This document shows positions 58,160 through 64,000 of a stretch of 64,000 bases of DNA, in pieces. The stretch is from NCBI GenBank assembly GCA_036417435.1, contig CM070903.1, forward strand, positions 92,153,001 through 92,217,000, read 5' to 3'. Source of the DNA: Inia geoffrensis. Lineage: Eukaryota > Chordata > Mammalia > Artiodactyla > Iniidae. The position numbers and the translations under genes are program-made. Positions within the stretch are counted from its first letter, which is position 1. Each line of letters starts with the position of its first letter. Below the pieces are notes generated by a model, which had not been told where the DNA came from, ran no database searches, and saw only the letters and a program-made list of their open reading frames with translations.

Positions 58160-58315
58160 AGTCTAAGACTGCCAGACAACCTTGAGTAAGTCATTAATCT
58201 CTCAAGCTTAGTATCATCCTCCATAAAGCTGAAATGTAAATATACTTGCCCTTCTAACACCAGAGAGCTCATGTCAGGATCAAGCAAAATAACAAAGCAT
58301 ACAAAATGCTCAGTA
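58160..58315 (+). repeat. MIR SINE fragment
   Basis: ACAACCTTGAGTAAGTCATTA, TCATCCTCCATAAAGCTGAAA, TGTCAGGATCAAGCAAAATAA and ACAAAATGCTCAGTAAGGAG follow the MIR 3' two thirds. Confidence 0.75.
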
Positions 58316-58499
58316 AGGAGGAAAGGACTACACTAGTACTGGATGGTGTTTGATTTTTATCACACTTGCTAGGAATTGCTTTTCTATATAACCAAGAGTC
58401 AGAGTTTTGAAATTTAAATTACTAAAAATTTGTATCTGTATATTAAATTCTATGTGAAATTTTTCTTTTAAAACCTACAGTTGTTAAAATAAAGTTTGA

Positions 58500-59735
58500 A
58501 AACCATTTCTGTAGGTAATACGAAGTCCTTGGAGGGTTTTGAACAGAGCAAGTGATATTTTCAAGTGTGTATTCAGGATAGCACACACTGATGCATATGT
58601 GGGGAAAAAATTTAAAAGAGAAACGATGGAAACAGGAAGTATAGACAGAAGACTATTGCAGTAATACAGTGAGAAAGAGTGAGAAGTTAAGTCAGGACAG
58701 TGGTAGTAGAAACAGAGAGGAGGAGATGTGTTTGATAAATGTTTGAGACAAAATTGGTACTACTTAGTAATTAACTGGAGTTAGAAACCTTAAAAAGGGG
58801 TCAAGATTGCAAGTATTTCTAGATTTGATAAAATGAGTGATAAAATTGGAGGTGATGTGTTTGTGGGACATCCATGTGATGTTATCCCAGAAAATGAGGG
58901 ATGCCATTCAACACCAATTTGGTTAAAGACTAAATTCTAGACTAAAGATATAACAATAATTTGAAAAGCAGGTACATGGTAGTTAAAATGTAAAAGGGGA
59001 CTACACGCAGACTTAGAAGTATACTGAGTATAGCACAGATGACACTCTGAATAACAAGTTCTCTGAATGGCACTGATATTTGAGTGGGAGAATAAAAATA
59101 AAACCCACAATGACATTATAGATGGAATCATCAGAGAAATGTAAAGATAACGAGGTGAGTGTGATTTCATGAGAGTCAAAAAGCTAAAGAATGTTCAGGA
59201 ATAAATAATGCTTCAAAGGAAGTGAAGAAATATGATAAGATAAAAATTATTCATCAGAAGTAGCATTTCAGAGATTCTTGGTGTTCTTTGTTGGAGGGGT
59301 CTCTGTGGATTCATGAGTGCAGGAGACAATGAAATCAGTTGAGAGAATAAATGTAAAGAGAAGAAAGGGAACATCAACTATGAACTACATTATTCTCTCT
59401 AGAAATTAAGATTAGGCTGAGAAGTTAGAAAAATTGATCATTAACTACAGAGAGTGAAAGAATCGAGAAAGAGTTTATTTGTTGTGTTTTAGACTGGATT
59501 GATGTGGATATATTTTTAATATAAGAGAAAGCATCCAGAAGATAAAAGAGATTTAAAATATACCAGAAAATTTGGGGGAAATAAATAGATCACAGTCTTA
59601 AAGGAAAGGAATTCAACGCTCACTAAAGTTACCCAGAAATCAGAGTTGTAAGTAGATAAGCCATTGGTGAAAAAGGATGAAATGAAGGCAGGCTAAAAAT
59701 ATGGTGGAAGACAATGTTAGTATGTAGACAGAGAT
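58500..59735 (-). mobile_element. L2 LINE fragment, about 1.2 kb
   Basis: The plus strand reads L2 complement: CCTTGGAGGGTTTTGAACAG, GACTATTGCAGTAATACAGTG, TCAGGACAGTGGTAGTAGAAA, GTGATGTGTTTGTGGGACAT, ATCAGAGAAATGTAAAGATAA and TCAAAGGAAGTGAAGAAATAT. It points towards the plus-strand L2 at 57110-58150. Confidence 0.75.
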
Positions 59736-59999
59736 GAAGAAAGGAAAAATCACAAAAACAAAAACAAAGGTTATGTGTAGTTCAGCTCTAAACTGGATTG
59801 AGCTGACTAAACTTTAACTCAGTACTATACTAAAATATACCCTTTGCATTTTTTTCCAGAAATAACTGTCTAAAATATTTAGTCCATGTGGGCTTAGTGG
59901 GTGCTGAACTAGACAAAAACAGTCCACACGCACTTTCTTTTATACAGTTGGCACCCAATGAGCATGACCTGGAATGAATAGGATAATAATTGCCTTTTC

Positions 60000-60228
60000 C
60001 ATATACCAGTACTAGGCTAAGCACTCTACACATATCACCTTATTTAATCCACAAACTTACTTTTAAGGTAGAAACTATTATTACCCTGTCTTTACAAATG
60101 GGGGAACTGACAACCAATGAATTTCAGATAGTAGCTCAAGATCATACCATAAGTAAGTGGTAGAGCTAGATTTAAACCCAAGCCTCTCTGACTCCACAGC
60201 CCACACTTTCATTCCTATGCCACACACC
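60000..60228 (-). repeat. MIR SINE, near complete
   Basis: AGTACTAGGCTAAGCACTCTA, TCACCTTATTTAATCCACAA, GTAGAAACTATTATTACCCTG, AAGTAAGTGGTAGAGCTAGA, TTAAACCCAAGCCTCTCTGA and CTCCACAGCCCACACTTTC. The 81-codon minus-strand frame across it is spurious. Confidence 0.9.
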
Positions 60229-60229
60229 T

Positions 60230-60943
60230 CCTCCTCACTGCCAAAGTTTCTCATAGCCTGAGATTCTGTGCTTTTGCATTGAAGTAGGAAAAGATTTCCC
60301 TCACCTCTTGTTCCAGTTCCCTCCAAGACCTAGTCTACTCTCTAAGTGGCATAAACACTATGCACAGTTTAAAGGATATAATCAAAGACTCCCTGCTTAG
60401 ACTAAATAAAATTGAATCTAAAACGTTCCATGTGCACTTCCTTCATTGCAATATTCTCCTTTCTGCAATCAGAGAATATACACATCAGTACTTAAATTTA
60501 ATATATGAAATTAAAACACTTGCAAGATTTGAATGGCACTGACATTCATGACATGCTGGGCTGAGGAAAAAGGTAATTAGAGCCACAATTTTTGAAACAT
60601 AACATTCTCATCACTATGCAGAGTAAAACAGATCTGAGATGATGTGGAGTCTAAATAGAAGTGTAACAATACAAGGGTCAAATATAGAACAACATCAGGA
60701 CATTATTTTCTGAATTCACTCATGTTTTTCATTTCAATTATTTTTTTCAAGTTCTAGGACGGTCCATAGCATCGGCTTTATTGAGAATATTCAAGGCACC
60801 TTCATAGTTCTATTCATATTTATTTAGCATCCTAATTTGAGACTTGGGTAAGATATTAGAAATCTTAATTCAATCCAAATATACAAAGCAAAACATGGAA
60901 AATTCAGATTAAATAATTTTTACAAAGTCAAAAAATATTTATT
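60230..60943. other. Unique AT-rich sequence
   Basis: Nothing recognised between the MIR and the last SINE. Confidence 0.45.
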
Positions 60944-61182
60944 AGAAAACCAACACTAGGGCTTCCCTGGTGGCGCAGTGGTTGAGAGTCCGCCTGCCGA
61001 TGCAGGGGACACGGGTTCGTGCTCGGGTCCAGGAAGATCCCACATGCCGCGGAGCGGCTGGGCCCCTGAGCCATGGCTGCTGAGCCTGCGCGTCCGGAGT
61101 CTGTGCTCCGCAACGGGAGAGGCCGCAACAGTGAGAAGCCCGCTTACCGCAAAAAAAAAAAAAAAAAAGAAAACCAACACTA
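60944..61182. repeat. Perfect target-site duplication around SINE copy 4
   Basis: AGAAAACCAACACTA occurs at 60944-60958 and 61168-61182, directly bracketing the SINE and its poly-A. Confidence 0.95.
60959..61168 (+). mobile_element. Cetacean CHR-type SINE, copy 4
   Basis: Full-length. A box TGGCGCAGTGG at 60971-60981; B box GGTTCGTGCTC at 61014-61024, with one C-to-T change relative to copy 1. The tail is 18 uninterrupted A's. Perfect 15-bp target duplications and a pure tail mark it as the youngest-looking copy together with copy 3. Frames on both strands here are spurious. Confidence 0.97.
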
Positions 61183-62389
61183 AAAATTAGCTCCGTGTGT
61201 GTGTTTCTTAAACATTTTGCCTTTTCTTGTAAAGTACTTTTGAGATGGGGATAATAATTGTAATATTAGCCTTTGTGAATTATTCCATTGAATTCATGAT
61301 TTATTTTTGGTCTTGAAGTTCTTACATGCCAACACAATACTTTTATAGGACCCAGTCTTCATATTTTAGACTTTCTTCAAGCTAATCAGTTTTACTTATT
61401 TTGCCTTCTTTCCTCTCTTAATCATCGAATGTGTGCCTATCTAACCTATTAATAAATACAAACTGTGCATCACTAGTTAAATAGTCTATGCTTATGTTTT
61501 ATTTTGTTTTGTTTCTCACATCACACTTTCTAGACAGATCAGAAGGCAGGGAAAGCTAAGGTACAACAACAAAGAACCAAACAATAAAAGATGCTCTTAT
61601 CAGAGTATTTCACAAATTAAGGCATTGTTATAATAAATGCCTTTAGTTTACTTATATTTTAATGGTAAATAATGTTTTGATGGTAAATAATTAAGTGCAT
61701 AGATATGGCTTATTAAGCTTTCTTAATAAACATTAATTATTCCATATGGTAAAACCAATGAGTAGTGTTTGCTAATGCTTCCATATCTGTGCTGCCATTA
61801 CGGATAGAAGAATAACACGTGACAATCCAGCACAAAGAGCAGGCTCAGGGGGAGGAACCCTGCGAAGGTTGTATTAACAAGGTGACAAAAAATGACTGAT
61901 CCAAAGTCCCACTTATCAGCCCCGCAACTTCTAGGATCTCATAACATTAACTCTATAAAGAGTTGTTATAAACTCTACAGATGAGTTGTAAGAGATAACT
62001 CATCTCTTTTTACATTCTATCCCTTAAACTTCCATGAGAATTCTTTTGTTTTTTGTGTGTTTGTTTCCAGCAAAAGAAGAGGGAGGAGCAATCAACTTGC
62101 TGACACTTGCTAACACTGTGCAAGGGGCCAATGCAGCATAGTTTCACATTAGGAAGGAAAAAATAAATATAACTATATTTATAACTATAAATATAACTAA
62201 ATATAACTGTATTTTTCTATTCACTCCTAAACAGAGTTCTCTGTAGCTGTGATGCCCCGTAGTACATACTTCCAAAAAAATAAGTAAATAAATATAATAA
62301 AGTATCAGCTTATAAAACAGAAAGATGAGAAATCAGCAGCCTTTTTCTGAAACCAGCAACTGACTGCCTACAGGCTCTTCGTTGTGCCT
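61183..62389. other. Unique AT-rich sequence, no gene seen
   Basis: A cluster of ATAACTATAAATA-type imperfect direct repeats lies at 62160-62212. Otherwise featureless. Confidence 0.4.
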
Positions 62390-62700
62390 ATTTATCACGA
62401 GTGGCCCTGCACCCCTGTATTCATTCCCTGAGACTTTAGGGGTGATTCCTTCCTAGCCTCTTCTAGCTTTTTGACTGTGGCTGCATAACTCATATCTCTG
62501 CCTCTGTCTTTAAATGGCCTTGTCTTCTGTGATAGAGAGATTTGTCATTGGATTGAAAGCTCACCCTGATAATTCAGGATGATTTTATCTCAAATCCATA
62601 ATTTAATTACATCCGCACAGACTCTTTCCCCATATAAGGTGCCATTCACAGGTTCCAGGTGACATATTGTTTTGGGGACCACCACTTCACCACATTACAA
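62390..62700 (-). mobile_element. MLT1-like MaLR LTR fragment, 5' part
   Basis: The plus strand shows the complement: GCATAACTCATATCTCTGCC, TTTAAATGGCCTTGTCTTCTG, GTCATTGGATTGAAAGCTCA, AATTTAATTACATCCGCACAG, TTCACAGGTTCCAGGTGACA. It ends near the LTR start. Confidence 0.75.
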
Positions 62701-63094
62701 TTACTATCTTTATGTCTTCAATGGGCTTTCTATACTAAAGCCTGGAAAGGTTATTGCTAGTAACAGACCTCAAGATTCAATTCTAATTCAGACTTTATTC
62801 TTGCTTCTCCTTTTTTCAAGAATAACCATAAAATTGAAGAATTATACACTTGTAAAATAACCCTGAGGTGAGGCACACATTGAAACTGTTCTAATTAAGT
62901 AGTAGTTGTGGATTAGCTACAAATTCAAGGAGTTGTCTGGTTTGGAAGGTGTTTACATAGGTATAAAACTGTCAAAACCTATCTAACTTAACACATAAAT
63001 GTGTGCATTTTATTGTGTATAAATTATATCTTAAAGGAAAGCAACTTTCCTAGATAAGGGACATTACTATCATCCGACACAGATTTTTCTTTCT

Positions 63095-63270
63095 CTTCTT
63101 CTAGTGTAAGTTTTGGTAAGCTCTGGTTTTCAAATAATTTGTCTATTTCATCTAAATTATGAAATATATTGTTATAAAATTGTCCATAGTATCACCTATT
63201 TATCATTTTAATAGGATCTGAGGTATTGATCAAGTTGGTAATTTTTGTATCATCTCCTACACAGCTATTT
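63095..63270 (-). repeat. L1 ORF2 fragment
   Basis: TTTGTCTATTTCATCTAAATT, CCATAGTATCACCTATTTAT and TTGGTAATTTTTGTATCATCT match L1 ORF2 complement (upstream RT region). Confidence 0.65.
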
Positions 63271-63399
63271 ACAATCATTAAAATATTGGCTGTTGTCTTC
63301 TTACCCCCATGATTTCTTACAAATATATTCCATGTTTCAAAGTTTTCTGTGTTGCTTTGATACACATTATTTTTTGATAGCCACAGTTGTTTAAGATCA

Positions 63400-63550
63400 G
63401 AAAAGTGGTGTTGTCATTACCCTCATTTTATGAATAAGTACTGAGATTCAGAGATTATCTAACTAGATAGATTCTGCTACTAGGTGGTACAACCTGGATT
63501 GGAATTCAGATCTTCATCTCCAATCTGCTGCTATTCACATTCCATAATCT
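63400..63550 (-). repeat. MIR SINE fragment
   Basis: TTACCCTCATTTTATGAATAA, GAGATTCAGAGATTATCTAAC, ACTAGGTGGTACAACCTGGAT and GGAATTCAGATCTTCATCTC are MIR complement blocks. Confidence 0.75.
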
Positions 63551-64000
63551 TGCATCTCAAAGGCGAAAATCAAGCCAGATTAGCAGTCAGTGCTAGATAT
63601 TAGAGAGGATACTATAGAAATTGCAAGACAAAAATGAGTGCCCAGTTTAGTGTAAAACTAAATTGGATATAATAGAGATCATTTTAAGGTTTAAAAATCC
63701 ATGATAAAATTCCACACATAAATCACTGCTTGTCCAGTTGTTTTATGGTACTTGTTGAGTGAACACAGTCACAGATAAATTCTTTCATTTCCCTTTCTTG
63801 TCCCTACACTTTCCAAGGCTAAGTGTGTATTATATAGAAATGGCATTGTTATTAGTGAAATGAGCAAAGTCTTTCTTAGTATCCATAGGAAAGGGAGGAA
63901 TAGGGCATGTATAGTCTCAAAAATAATATTTTATTAATTCAATAAGTGTTGATTACTAAATAATATCAGAAATTTCAAGGATTTATAAAATGAACATGTT
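63551..64000. other. Unique AT-rich sequence to the window end
   Basis: No recognisable repeat or gene. Confidence 0.45.

Overview
This window looks like intergenic or deep-intronic DNA from a mammal, most probably a cetacean. The main evidence is four full-length copies of a tRNA-derived SINE beginning GGGCTTCCCTGGTGGCGCAG (15824-16032, 20018-20208, 32362-32565, 60959-61168). This is the CHR-type SINE that dominates whale and dolphin genomes. The ruminant relative has a different 3' half, and I see no ruminant Bov-tA tail or BovB. The rest is AT-rich and carries the usual ancient mammalian repeats (MIR, L2, old L1, MLT1-like MaLR LTRs and a Tigger MITE). I find no intact protein-coding gene, no convincing multi-exon gene, no rRNA, no functional tRNA and no CRISPR. 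All repeat-family names come from remembered consensus sequences, not from a database search.

Layout. 1-1.6 kb: a young 5'-truncated L1 flanked by an unusually long direct repeat of about 113 bp, followed by an old L1 ORF2 relic. 1.6-9.4 kb: mostly unique sequence with MIRs, an LTR-like repeat at 6.7-7.2 kb and a recent 76-bp tandem duplication at 7.7 kb. 9.4-16 kb: MIR, unique sequence, a possible processed pseudogene at 12.3-12.95 kb, a Tigger MITE at 13.65 kb and the first SINE. 16-27 kb: unique sequence with MIRs, one SINE and AT-rich microsatellites. 27-29.3 kb: an L1 remnant, then an L1 inserted into an MLT1-like LTR. 29-35 kb: unique sequence, one SINE and an unnamed LTR-like repeat. 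35-38.6 kb: an L2 and an old L1 split by later insertions. 39-45 kb: a long L2, a TA/CA microsatellite, and a Z-DNA-prone tract centred on a perfect 28-bp palindrome. 45-57 kb: L1 3' ends, a palindromic MITE-like repeat, two MLT1-like LTRs and a long CT tract. 57-59.7 kb: two L2 fragments of 1 kb or more in convergent orientation. 60-64 kb: MIR, the last SINE, a minus-strand MLT1-like LTR and an L1 scrap.

Nothing here acts together as a gene system. The interest lies in insertion history and DNA structure: the long L1 target-site duplication, clean SINE target duplications usable as phylogenetic markers, nested elements, and the palindrome. I did not find a new biological system. Short open reading frames are common here only because such DNA gives many chance frames; those with recognisable sequence are frames through SINEs, L1, MIR or simple repeats.
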